This document shows positions 42,831 through 53,300 of a stretch of 64,000 nucleotides of DNA, in pieces. The notes under the pieces were generated by a model. That model saw only the letters and a program-made list of their open reading frames with translations. It did no database searches and was not told the origin of the DNA. The stretch's first letter is position 1. Every line of letters starts with the position of its first letter. The position numbers were made by a program, and so were the translations under genes. Source of the DNA: [Flexibacter] sp. ATCC 35103 (GTDB lineage: Bacteria > Bacteroidota > Bacteroidia > Flavobacteriales > Flavobacteriaceae); the NCBI RefSeq assembly GCF_001975985.1, contig NZ_MTQF01000004.1:112064-176063 (forward strand), read 5' to 3'.

Positions 42831-45527
42831 TTGACATGTCAAAAAACAAGCCATAATTTTACAAAAATAGCATTTAAACCTTTGCATACAAACTTATTTA
42901 ATATCGTTTTATTATCATTTTTCCTAACATTAGGATGTGGTAATTTATATTCGCAAGAGATAAAAAACAAAAAAAAGCCATTATCAACTGTAAAACAATC
43001 AGATAAGCCTGAAATTACAGTAAAAGACACTATAAAACTTGATACTGTTAGGGCAAAAAAGACTTTTCTTGATGCTCCAACAAAATACAAAGCCAAAGAT
43101 TACGCAAAGTACGACAAGAAAACAAATACGCTAACTTTATATAATGAAGCGGAATTATACTATAAAGATGTTGAGCTAAAATCAGGTATTATTGTACTTA
43201 ATACTGAAAAAGATGAAGTTTATGCAGGAAGAATTAAAGATTCTGCGGGCGTTTTAGTACAATATCCTAACTTTAAACAAGGCGCCAGCGAAGTTCAGCC
43301 TGATTCTATTCGTTTTAATTTTAAAACTAAAAAGGCATTAATTTATAATTCGAGAACTGAACAAGGAGAATTTAAAATTAAAGCTGCAGTTACTAAAAAA
43401 GAGAACGATTCGGTTTATTTCTTAAAAGGGGCGCGCTTTACGACTTCACAAGACATCGATAATCCTGAATATTATTTCCAGACTAATAAAGTAAAGTTTA
43501 TTCCGGGTAAAAAAGTAATTACCGGTTTAACTAATATGGTAATTGCTGATGTTCCTACTCCACTGGCTTTACCTTTTGCTTATTTCCCTATGAGTCAGGA
43601 AAAAAGTGTTTCGGGTATTATTATACCAAGTTATAACGATTCTAATACCAGAGGTTTCTCCTTGCAGAACATGGGGTATTATTTTGCTTTAAGCGAAAAT
43701 TATGATCTGACCGTTTTAGGAGATTACTATACAAATGGTAGTTACGCCATGCGTTTTGAATCAGCTTATGCAGAACGCTATAAATACAGAGGAAATATTA
43801 ATGTACGTTTTGAAAATCTGATCAATAGTGAGCGTGGTTATCCTGATTACAGCAAACAAAGCATTTACAATATCCAGTGGTCTCATGCAAAAGACACAAA
43901 ATCGAATCCAAATTCAAGTTTTTCTGCCTCTGTAAATATGGGTAGTAGTAAATACTTTAAAAGATCTATTAATCAGGCAAACGTAGGATCAAATTTAAAT
44001 AACACATTAAATTCATCGATCTCTTACAACAAAACCTTTAATACCATACCACAAGCACGTTTTTCATTGACTGCGACACATTCACAAAATACACAAACAG
44101 AACAAATTCAGATGACTTTACCGGCTTTACAGGCCAGTGTTGATCGTGTATATCCTTTTGTTGGAAAAGATGGTGTTAAAAAAGGACTTATCAAAAACAT
44201 CAATTTACAATATAACCTGAGTGGTAAAAACAATTTTAACACAACAGATTCCTTGTTTTTCAAGCCACAGATGTTTAGAGATGCACAAATAGGTATGCAG
44301 CACAGTATTCCTATCAGCACCAATTTTAAAGTATTTAAATATTTCAGTGCCGGAGCATCTACAAATTATCAGGAAACCTGGGTTACCAAAACTATAGATA
44401 AAAATTACGATTACGATCAAAGTAAAGTGATCGATAAAACGGTAAATGGTTTTGACGCTTACAGAACGTATAATTTCAGCACAAATTTAGGAACTACGAT
44501 TTACGGTACATTTAATTTTGGAAGTGACAAAAAAATCCAATCAATTCGTCACGTCATGAGACCAACCGTAACTTACTCTTACACACCAAGTTTCGATCAA
44601 TATTACAACAATTATACCGTTGACGCTACCGGAAGAATCTCTACTTATTCGAGATTTGATGGCGGTATTTTTGGAGCTCCTGGAAAAAGCAATTCAAACA
44701 TTGTATCTTTTGCTTTAAGCAATACTTTTGAAGCTAAAGTAAGGGACAGTGACAGCACAAAAACAGAGCCTAAAAAAATAATGCTGTTAAACAACTTAAA
44801 CTTCAGTACAAGTTATAATTTTAATGCTGACGGAAAAGAAAGTTTAGCCTGGCAGCCAGTACTTGTAAGTGGTGGAACTCAGCTTTTTGACAATAAAATG
44901 AATGTCAATTTTGGTGCTACGTTAGATCCATATGCTATCGACAATGGCGGAGCCAGAATAAACACTTACAATATTGATAATGGCGGAAGTTTGTTTAGAA
45001 TGACCAGCGCTAACGTTACATTGAATTATTCGTTCTCAAACAAAGGAACCGGAAAAGAGGAAAATAAGCAAAGTGAACGGAATGGTGGTCGTAAAGATGA
45101 TTTATTCGGAACAAATACGGACTTAAATGACAGCAGAAATAGTCAATTTGCGAATGAAAAAGATGATGATAAAGATGTTATAACCGAATTTTTTAATTCT
45201 AAAATTCCGTGGGATATGACAATGGCTTATTCATTAACGTATTCAAATGTCAATCGTGAAAACAAAATTACCGGTAATTCTATCATGATTTCAGCCAATA
45301 TGGATATTACTCCTAAATGGAAAGGTGGAGTTTCAACCGGTTACGATTTTGTTCAAAAAGGGGTTACTTTTACCCAATTTCGTTTCGAAAGGGATTTATT
45401 AAGCTGGAGAATGGCTTTTAACTGGACTCCACTGGGTGTAAACTCAAACTGGAATTTCTTTATCGGAATTAAATCCGGAATGCTTAGTGACATCAAATGG
45501 AACAAACGAAGCACTTCTAACCGATAA
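42831..45527 (+). CDS. lptD: LPS-assembly protein LptD, Bacteroidota type
   Basis: This ~898-residue outer-membrane protein inserts lipopolysaccharide into the outer leaflet. After the signal region (hydrophobic LFNIVLLSFFLTLGCG, then SQE) comes a periplasmic OstA-like beta domain (about 60-240, with KTNTLTLYNEAELYYKDVEL and KDEVYAGRIKDS), then a large barrel (about 240-898) with repeated aromatic strands. The frame is open from a TTG at 42798, but the candidate -7 element lies inside that stretch, so the TTG at 42831 is the better guess. No ATG is available in frame near here. Start is uncertain; the rest is firm. Confidence 0.87.
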   Translation: MTCQKTSHNFTKIAFKPLHTNLFNIVLLSFFLTLGCGNLYSQEIKNKKKPLSTVKQSDKPEITVKDTIKLDTVRAKKTFLDAPTKYKAKDYAKYDKKTNTLTLYNEAELYYKDVELKSGIIVLNTEKDEVYAGRIKDSAGVLVQYPNFKQGASEVQPDSIRFNFKTKKALIYNSRTEQGEFKIKAAVTKKENDSVYFLKGARFTTSQDIDNPEYYFQTNKVKFIPGKKVITGLTNMVIADVPTPLALPFAYFPMSQEKSVSGIIIPSYNDSNTRGFSLQNMGYYFALSENYDLTVLGDYYTNGSYAMRFESAYAERYKYRGNINVRFENLINSERGYPDYSKQSIYNIQWSHAKDTKSNPNSSFSASVNMGSSKYFKRSINQANVGSNLNNTLNSSISYNKTFNTIPQARFSLTATHSQNTQTEQIQMTLPALQASVDRVYPFVGKDGVKKGLIKNINLQYNLSGKNNFNTTDSLFFKPQMFRDAQIGMQHSIPISTNFKVFKYFSAGASTNYQETWVTKTIDKNYDYDQSKVIDKTVNGFDAYRTYNFSTNLGTTIYGTFNFGSDKKIQSIRHVMRPTVTYSYTPSFDQYYNNYTVDATGRISTYSRFDGGIFGAPGKSNSNIVSFALSNTFEAKVRDSDSTKTEPKKIMLLNNLNFSTSYNFNADGKESLAWQPVLVSGGTQLFDNKMNVNFGATLDPYAIDNGGARINTYNIDNGGSLFRMTSANVTLNYSFSNKGTGKEENKQSERNGGRKDDLFGTNTDLNDSRNSQFANEKDDDKDVITEFFNSKIPWDMTMAYSLTYSNVNRENKITGNSIMISANMDITPKWKGGVSTGYDFVQKGVTFTQFRFERDLLSWRMAFNWTPLGVNSNWNFFIGIKSGMLSDIKWNKRSTSNR

Positions 45528-45645
45528 CATTATCATTCAAAACATATGTTGGTTATCGTGAAATTAGGCTTAAACATTTAATCTTAATTTCATAATACCT
45601 GATTAAACTATAATTCTTCAATTTAGTATCTTAATAACTATTACT

Positions 45646-46026
45646 ATGAAAAAGATCATTTTTACAGAGAAAGCACCAGCTCCAATCGGGCCTTATAATC
45701 AAGCTGTATTATCAGGAAATACACTTTATGCTTCTGGTCAGATTGCAATAAACCCGGCTTCAGGAGAACTTATTACAGAAAACATTAATGATGAAACAAA
45801 GCAGGTAATGGAAAACATTGCAGCAATTTTAGACGCTGCAGGTATGACTTTTGAAAACGTAGTTAAAGCTACTATCTTCATCATGGATATGAATAATTTT
45901 GCCGCAATAAACACTATTTACGGTTCTTATTTTAATGAAAAAACAGCTCCGGCACGTGAAACGGTGCAAGTTGCATGTTTACCAAAAAACGTAAATGTAG
46001 AAATTTCTATAATTGCTGTACAATAG
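45646..46026 (+). CDS. ridA: RidA-family enamine/imine deaminase
   Basis: This 126-residue RidA/YjgF protein hydrolyses reactive enamines and imines made by PLP enzymes such as threonine dehydratase. Motifs: APAPIGPYNQAVLSGNTLYASGQIAI (8-33), NFAAINTIYGSYF and the substrate-binding Arg and Glu in APARETVQVACLPKN (about 104-118). Length matches the family (about 125-130). Trimeric and cytoplasmic. It follows lptD by 118 bp in the same direction but is probably its own unit, and overlaps the convergent methylglyoxal synthase gene by 20 bp at the 3' ends. Confidence 0.95.
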   Translation: MKKIIFTEKAPAPIGPYNQAVLSGNTLYASGQIAINPASGELITENINDETKQVMENIAAILDAAGMTFENVVKATIFIMDMNNFAAINTIYGSYFNEKTAPARETVQVACLPKNVNVEISIIAVQ

Positions 46027-46390
46027 CATTCAATACTAATTGTGCCGTTGCTTCGTTAGTCGCCAGCGGCACATTATGAACATCACAAATCCTGAGCAGC
46101 ATATTCACATCAACTTCATGAGCATGACTTGCCAAAGGATCTTTAAAGAAAAAGACCGTATTAATACTGCCTTCTGCTACTTTTGAAGCAATCTGAGCAT
46201 CACCTCCCATACTGCAAGGCAACATTTTTTTTACTTTAAATCCTGATTTTTCTGCATTCCTGCCTAATAATCCTGTGGCAATAAGTTTTACTCTTTCATT
46301 TTTCAGTGTGATACCGTTTTTTATAAGAAACTGGATCATATCTGCTTTTTTATTATCATGTGCAATAATTGCAATTATATGTTTTTTCAT
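46007..46390 (-). CDS. Divergent methylglyoxal synthase paralog with altered phosphate site
   Basis: This 127-residue protein is clearly homologous to the neighbouring mgsA product, keeping IIAHDNKKADM, MGGDAQIA (Asp64), FFFKDPLASHAHEVD and NVPLATNEATA. However TGTTG, whose threonines hold substrate phosphate in E. coli MgsA (Thr47, Thr48), is TGLLG here (39-43), and SGPMGGD is PCSMGGD (58-64), so the loop Gly is lost. Activity on dihydroxyacetone phosphate may be lost or changed. It could be a regulator of its paralog, an enzyme with other substrate, or a decaying copy. Reading frame is intact. It is separated from the paralog gene by 197 bp with a terminator. Confidence 0.85.
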   Translation of the reverse strand: MKKHIIAIIAHDNKKADMIQFLIKNGITLKNERVKLIATGLLGRNAEKSGFKVKKMLPCSMGGDAQIASKVAEGSINTVFFFKDPLASHAHEVDVNMLLRICDVHNVPLATNEATAQLVLNAIVQQL

Positions 46391-46530
46391 AATTTTAACA
46401 ATAAATTTATTACCGAAATTACATTAAAAAAACAAGCTTATAGAAATTAAAACAATGAATATCAAATATTTAACAGATGCAAAAATTAAAAAACCAATGA
46501 GAACAACAGAATAGCTAAGATTTAAACAAA

Positions 46531-46562
46531 AAAAAACCGCTCAATAAATGAAACGGTTTTTT
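46531..46562 (-). terminator. Terminator between the two methylglyoxal synthase genes
   Basis: Arms 46531-46539 and 46554-46562 pair (9 bp) around a 14-nt loop, with T9 on the minus strand. It probably ends the nagK-mgsA unit before the paralog gene. Confidence 0.7.
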
Positions 46563-46587
46563 GAATATTAGTTATATAAGTAATTTT

Positions 46588-46962
46588 CTATAATTGCAGT
46601 GCGATGGCATTAAGCAATAACTGAGCAGAAGCTTCGTTTGTTGCCAGGGGAACATTATGTACATCACAAACACGAATAAGCATGTTAATATCGACTTCAT
46701 GAGCGTGACTTGCAAGCGGATCTTTAAAAAAGAAAACCATTTGTGTTTTGCCTTCGGCTACACGGGCAGCAATCTGGGCATCACCTCCCATTGGTCCTGA
46801 AAGCTTTCTTTTTACCTTAAATCCAGCATTTATAGCTTTACTTCCGGTTGTTCCTGTTGCGATCAATTTAATGTTTTCCTGAAGAAGAAGGGTTTTGTTT
46901 TTGTTTAAAAACTGAACCATATCTGCTTTTTTTCCATCGTGAGCTATAATAGCAATTTCCAT
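46588..46962 (-). CDS. mgsA: Methylglyoxal synthase
   Basis: This 124-residue enzyme converts dihydroxyacetone phosphate to methylglyoxal and phosphate, a safety valve when sugar phosphates build up. Family residues are complete: IIAHDGKKADM (5-15), TGTTG (36-40) for phosphate, SGPMGGD (55-61) with catalytic Asp61, FFFKDPLASHAHEVD and NVPLATNEASA. It is shorter than E. coli MgsA (152), which is usual for short bacterial forms. It starts 12 bp after the kinase gene in the same direction and lies downstream of gap and pfkA. Confidence 0.93.
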   Translation of the reverse strand: MEIAIIAHDGKKADMVQFLNKNKTLLLQENIKLIATGTTGSKAINAGFKVKRKLSGPMGGDAQIAARVAEGKTQMVFFFKDPLASHAHEVDINMLIRVCDVHNVPLATNEASAQLLLNAIALQL

Positions 46963-46974
46963 ATGTTACTTTTA

Positions 46975-47826
46975 TTATTGATTAGCAACGTGATAAGCTA
47001 TCAATCCGTCAATAGGTCTTCTTAAAACATTACCCAATTGAAGTTCATACTTATCAAATGTCTCTTGTAATTCGTCTTTCAGGTAAAAAGCAATCGAACC
47101 TACAAAATGAACCGGAATTTCTTTACAGTTATCATACTGTTTGATGTAGTTTTTTACAAAAGATTTCATTCCTTTAAAAATGATTTTTCTGCAAAACTCA
47201 GTATCCTTATGTTTGATTAGGAACTTTGCAAAAGTCGCTAAATAAGCATTTGGATTTGGCTCTTTGTATAATTTGTTTTTAATAAAATCAGGATCTAAAT
47301 CATATTCTTTTTCAAATTCTACTGCCAGTTCTTTTGGCATTTTATTGAAATAATATTTTCTGATTAATTCTTTTCCAAAAACATTTCCGCTACAATCATC
47401 CATAGCAATATAGCCTAATGACTGAACTTTTTGATGCAATAATTTTCCATCAAAATAACTACAGTTAGAACCTGTTCCTAAAATACTTACGATTGCTTCT
47501 TCTCCTTTTGGAGTTGTTGCATAAACCGCTGCATAGGTATCTTCATGAACTTCTACTATAGCGTTGCTAAAATATTCCTGAAATATTTGAGAAAGTGATG
47601 TTTGCATTCTCTCCGTTCCACAACCTGCTCCGTAAAAGAACAAATGAGTGGCATTTTTTTTATTTTGCAGAATATCAAAACGGTCATTTAATCTTGAAAT
47701 AATTTCAGGACCGTCAAGAATTTCAGGATTTAATCCTAAAGTTTGTGTGGTGAATAATACTTTTCCATTATCATCAATTGCAATCCAATCGGCTTTAGTA
47801 GATCCACTATCAACTATTAATTTCAT
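46975..47826 (-). CDS. nagK: BadF/BadG-family ATPase, probable N-acetylglucosamine kinase
   Basis: This 283-residue member of the actin-like ATPase fold has phosphate-1 loop VDSGSTKADW (4-13), an ILGTGSNCSYFDGK phosphate-2 segment (about 114-127) and a late VGSIAFYL adenosine loop. Bacteroidota proteins of this type are annotated as GlcNAc kinase or BadF/BadG/BcrA/BcrD ATPase. With the chitin locus in the same window a role in making GlcNAc-6-phosphate is sensible, though 35 kb apart. It leads a two-gene unit with mgsA. Substrate is inferred from family only. Confidence 0.78.
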   Translation of the reverse strand: MKLIVDSGSTKADWIAIDDNGKVLFTTQTLGLNPEILDGPEIISRLNDRFDILQNKKNATHLFFYGAGCGTERMQTSLSQIFQEYFSNAIVEVHEDTYAAVYATTPKGEEAIVSILGTGSNCSYFDGKLLHQKVQSLGYIAMDDCSGNVFGKELIRKYYFNKMPKELAVEFEKEYDLDPDFIKNKLYKEPNPNAYLATFAKFLIKHKDTEFCRKIIFKGMKSFVKNYIKQYDNCKEIPVHFVGSIAFYLKDELQETFDKYELQLGNVLRRPIDGLIAYHVANQ

Positions 47827-47907
47827 TTTATTTAGTTTTTGGATTAGTTTTCTTTAACTAAATAAAAAGTGTGTTTTTTACATTAATTAAAGGCATAACA
47901 AAATAAG

Positions 47908-47939
47908 AAAATCCCGTTACTTTGAAATAACGGGATTTT
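47908..47939 (-). terminator. Terminator after gap
   Basis: A 12-bp perfect stem (47908-47919 with 47928-47939) with an 8-nt loop lies 17 bp after the gap stop, with TTTTCTTATTTT following on the minus strand. It separates gap from the kinase unit. Confidence 0.8.
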
Positions 47940-47955
47940 GCAAAAATATATAATA

Positions 47956-48984
<1,029 letters not shown>

Positions 48985-49048
48985 TTATTACACTAATTTA
49001 AAGTCTAATTTCCTCACAATAAACTTCTTTCCTTTTTAAACTTTTATT

Positions 49049-50035
49049 TTATGTTGACATGATATCAGATACTCTCAAAAGCTCTCTATCTATCTCAGAT
49101 TTACCTTTAATTGCCTGTTCAAGAGGTGTTAAAGCAACTTTATCTGCTTGCAGACCCACCATGTAATTTGATTTACCTTCGATTAGTGATTCTACTGCCT
49201 TTACACCTAAACGGCTTGCTAAAACACGATCAAAACAAGATGGTGAACCACCACGCTGCATGTGTCCTAATACGGATACCCTTACATCGTACTCAGGCAA
49301 ATTAGCTTCAACGTAATCTTTTAATTCGAATACGTTTTTACCAATTTTATCCCCTTCGGCAATAACAACTATACTTGATGATTTTCCTGAAGCTTTACTT
49401 TTTTGAAGAGAGTCCAGTAATCTGTCCAGACCTAAATCTTCTTCAGGAATAAGAATTTCTTCTGCACCTGCACCAATTCCGGCATTAAGAGCAATATGTC
49501 CGGCATCTCTACCCATAACCTCTACAAAAAACAGACGATTATGTGAACTGGCAGTATCTCTAATTTTATCAATACAATCTACTACTGTATTCAAAGCAGT
49601 ATCATACCCTAAAGTATGGCTGGTGCCAAAAATATCATTATCGATTGTACCGGGAATTCCCATTACAGGAAAACCGTATTCTGAATTGAATATTAATCCT
49701 CCGGTAAAACTTCCGTCACCACCTATTACAACCAGAGCATCAACTCCTGCTTTTAATAGATTTTCGTGGGCTTTTTTTCTACCTTCCGGTGTTCTAAACT
49801 CAACTGAACGAGCAGATTTTAAGATCGTTCCGCCTTTGTTTACAATATTATTTACGCTTCGGGGTCCCATTTCTTTGAAATCTCCTTCGATCATTCCCTG
49901 ATACCCTCTATAAATTCCTATGCATTCTATATTATGATAAGCACATGTTCGAACAACTGATCGTATTGCGGCATTCATTCCTGGTGAGTCTCCTCCCGAT
50001 GTAAGAACACCAACTTTTTTTATTGTTTTTGGCAT
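49049..50035 (-). CDS. pfkA: 6-phosphofructokinase
   Basis: This 328-residue ATP-dependent phosphofructokinase makes fructose-1,6-bisphosphate. Motifs: TSGGDSPGMNAAIR (12-25), GGDGSFTGG (about 104-112) for ATP, PGTIDNDIFGTSHTLG (about 128-143) with catalytic Asp, and MGRDAGHIAL (about 175-184). The Gly after GGDG favours ATP, not pyrophosphate, as donor. It heads the pfkA-gap unit. The upstream gap 50036-50341 (306 bp) holds a terminator for tamB at its far end and a 15-bp stretch at 50122-50136 resembling part of the susC-I operator. Confidence 0.96.
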   Translation of the reverse strand: MPKTIKKVGVLTSGGDSPGMNAAIRSVVRTCAYHNIECIGIYRGYQGMIEGDFKEMGPRSVNNIVNKGGTILKSARSVEFRTPEGRKKAHENLLKAGVDALVVIGGDGSFTGGLIFNSEYGFPVMGIPGTIDNDIFGTSHTLGYDTALNTVVDCIDKIRDTASSHNRLFFVEVMGRDAGHIALNAGIGAGAEEILIPEEDLGLDRLLDSLQKSKASGKSSSIVVIAEGDKIGKNVFELKDYVEANLPEYDVRVSVLGHMQRGGSPSCFDRVLASRLGVKAVESLIEGKSNYMVGLQADKVALTPLEQAIKGKSEIDRELLRVSDIMST

Positions 50036-50121
50036 TATTTAAGTATTAAAGTGTAAAATTAGCAAACATTCACCACTTTTCGGGTTATGTTTATAATAAA
50101 TTAATAAAATATGTTAAATTC

Positions 50122-50136
50122 AAACGTTTTCGTTAA
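50122..50136. promoter_or_regulatory. susC-I operator-like motif upstream of pfkA
   Basis: The plus strand reads AAACGTTTTCGTTAA; the minus strand of the susC-I box reads AAACGTTTTCGTAAA. It matches at 14 of 15 bases, 87-101 bp before the pfkA ATG but in opposite orientation. Could be a shared regulator site or chance. Confidence 0.3.
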
Positions 50137-50289
50137 TAAGTTTTTCGATAGTAAAAAATTCATTTAAAATAATAAAAGCCACTTATTTTAATTAAATCTT
50201 TAAAATTAACAATACATAAATGAAGTGTTATAAAAATCTATAACTTTAAATATATCGTAAAATTTATGAGCCGCTAAATTTAGCATAAA

Positions 50290-50317
50290 AAAACCATTCG
50301 CGGTAACGAATGGTTTT
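50290..50317 (-). terminator. Terminator after tamB
   Basis: An 11-bp stem (50290-50300 with 50307-50317) with a 6-nt loop and T run on the minus strand lies 24 bp after the tamB stop. Confidence 0.85.
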
Positions 50318-50341
50318 ATATATGGTTATTTTAACAATCTT

Positions 50342-53300
50342 TTAGAAATCATTGTCAGGAATCAGCCCTTCATTATTATTTTGAGGTGGCGGTTTTTTCT
50401 CTTCTTCTTTCTTATCTGGTTTTTTATCTGTTTTCTTTTTGTTCTTTTCAGCATCTTTTTTATTGGTGAAATTAACAAAATCAGGATTTAGATAAGAATC
50501 CTGTAAATCATCGGAAGAGCTTTTTATGGCTTTTTCTAATTTATGATTTTTAAAGAGTTTATTTACCAATTCGCTAAAAGTATCAAAATCTACCTCATAC
50601 GAAATACCAACTCCTTGCGTATACCCAATTCCTTGTCCTATATAATTTATATCATTTTCTTTATTAAACAAGCGCAGGTTCATAGATCCATCTTCATTTA
50701 CCCTGTACAATATCTCGATGTCTCCCACAATAGCAGATTCGTTTACACCACCAACAGGAACTCCTAATTTTCCGTTGATCGTGATTCTTTCATTTACCTG
50801 CGAGGTTATATTTGCCACAAACTGACCGTCAGCTTCCTGACCTAATCTTTTATCAGCAGAAATATAATTTAAATCAATATTCACTTTATCATTATCAGAT
50901 TTTATGATTCCGCCCAATAAACTGGAAGCGGTTTCTGATAATGTTCCGGACAAATCGCCCTGACTAAATCCGTCTGTACTCATAAACGAACCTGTAGACA
51001 ATAAATACAATGCCTGAGTCTGACGAATATCTTTATCATCCAGCTTATATTGTATCTCTGATTTAAGAACATTGCTGACAGATGGAAACTGAATATCAAA
51101 ATTAGGTTCCGGACTGGTTAAATCCCCTCTTAATCCAATAACAACTTCTACCGGTACTTTTTTATTAAATGACGAAGTATTATCTAACAATACAGCAGGA
51201 TTTGCAGAGGTTTTATAAACCGCTTCAAGATTCAGCTGAGCTTTCATAGGGTTTCCTTCCCAAATAATAGATCCTCCTTTTTTGACTGAGAATTTTTTAT
51301 CGATTAATCCACCGTATTTAAAATTATAAGTTCCTTCGTATGCCTGGAAATCTCCCCACATATTAAATTTACCCAGCGTATTTATCTTGAATAATAATGA
51401 TCCGTATCCTTTTCCTTTCATACCGTGTCCGGAATTTCTATCCAGGATCACTTCGACCTCTGCATCCGGGGTAATATCAAAATCGAACTCTAATTCAAGA
51501 CCATTATAATTTCTGGTTTTTTCGATAATACCATTGGCCAGATTGTATTTTTCTTTTGGCGTTACAAAATGAATCCAACTGCTCTCTCCCACACTTTGCG
51601 CGTTATTGATAGGAATCTTAACTTCTGTTCCTTTCTCAGATTTCGCATCTACCTTTATAAATAAGTTTTCTGTTGGCCCTTTTATACTTGCCGTACCATT
51701 AATAAATGCGGTACCAAAATAGGCAGCATCTTCACTATCTTTTGTATCCAGCGCCAGCAATCGTTTTGATGTTATGGTAAGATCCAACTTCCAGTCTGCA
51801 AAATTATGATGCTCAATGCTACCATTCAGCAATCCTTTTGTTTGATATTTGGTATCAGTAAGCTGATTATTTCTAAATAAAAACTTTTCATCGGTTAAAT
51901 CAATAACAGTTCGATCGCTCAGTTCATAATCTGTATTAAGGTACGGAATTGTCATTCCGGCTTTTTCTACATATAATCGTCCGTTTATTTCCGGTTTTTT
52001 AAGATTTCCTATAACTGCGGCATTCCCGGAAACAGATCCTCGCACATTCGACAACACATCGCCTCCAACTGTCCCTAAGGTTGCAAGATTAAATCCTTCC
52101 AGTTTTAAATTCAAATCCAGAAAAGTCTCTTTATTCTCGATTGCAAAAGTTCCGTTTGCCCTAAACGATTCTGTAAAACCGTTTTGAATCGACGAATTTA
52201 TCGTGAACTTTTTAAAACTTTCATCTCCTGAAATATCAAAATTCAAGGTTCCTAAATCTATTTTATTCAAATTAAGATGATCGATGGTAATAGCAGCTGT
52301 TGGCTGATAAACATTCTTATTCTGCTTATAATTTATATTCCCGTTCAAATTACCATTAAAGACAAATTTAGAATTCAGAGGTGTAATTTTATTTATATCC
52401 ACATCCTCAAAATTCAGTACAATATCTTTATAATCATTTCCTTTTATCACTCCGTTTAAATCAATTTTCTGATTTTCATGCGATAAAATAATATTATCAA
52501 TTGTGAAGTTTTTAAAATACTGATCAAAAACAATCTGATTATCCTCTTCAGAATTTTCGTTTAAATACCATAAATAGTCTTTAAATTTCATTTCTGATTT
52601 CTTGATTCCAACAATGTTATTTTTGTTTTTATCAATGGTATGATACAAATCCAGATTAAAATAATCCTCTCCTTTTTCTCCACCTTTAAACTCCGATCGA
52701 ACAAACAAAGTATCTTTTGATGTTACATTAATCAAATTAAAATCACGTACTTTATAATAAGGAGTTTTGATACTGTCTAATTCGACATACGCATTATAAA
52801 GCGGGTTTTTATTATCAATACTAATTCGGATATTATCGAAAGTATTTTTTGCTGCCGTAATTTTCTGAGATTTGAATCTAAATTTAAATTCCTGTAAATC
52901 AGAATCAATTTTTCCACGCATTACCGTACTTGAATCAATATTAATTTCAGGATAAAGCATTTCGACTACTTTGTCGTAAACATGAAAATTAAAACGCAGA
53001 AACTGTCCTTTTTTAACTTTATAAGGTTTGTAGTTGGTATAAAGGCTTCCAACGGAATTCATAACCAGCTTTTCTAATTGTGCAAACTGAAATTTACCTA
53101 CTATCTGACCATTTACAACATCTTTTGAATTAATCGTAATCGTACGTAATTTATCCGCATCAAAATTAGAATTAACTATTATTTCATCAAAAGCATACGT
53201 TGCTTTCGGATTTTGATATACCGCATCTTTGATCGAAATATTACCCTGCAGGTTCTCTATAGAATTTCCGGTAACTTCAACAACTGCATCTCCCCTAAAA

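Noticed and set aside
46455-46514. 19-codon plus-strand ORF between the two methylglyoxal synthase genes
   Set aside because: Too short, no clear ribosome binding site, AT-rich; more likely chance before a terminator that serves the minus strand.
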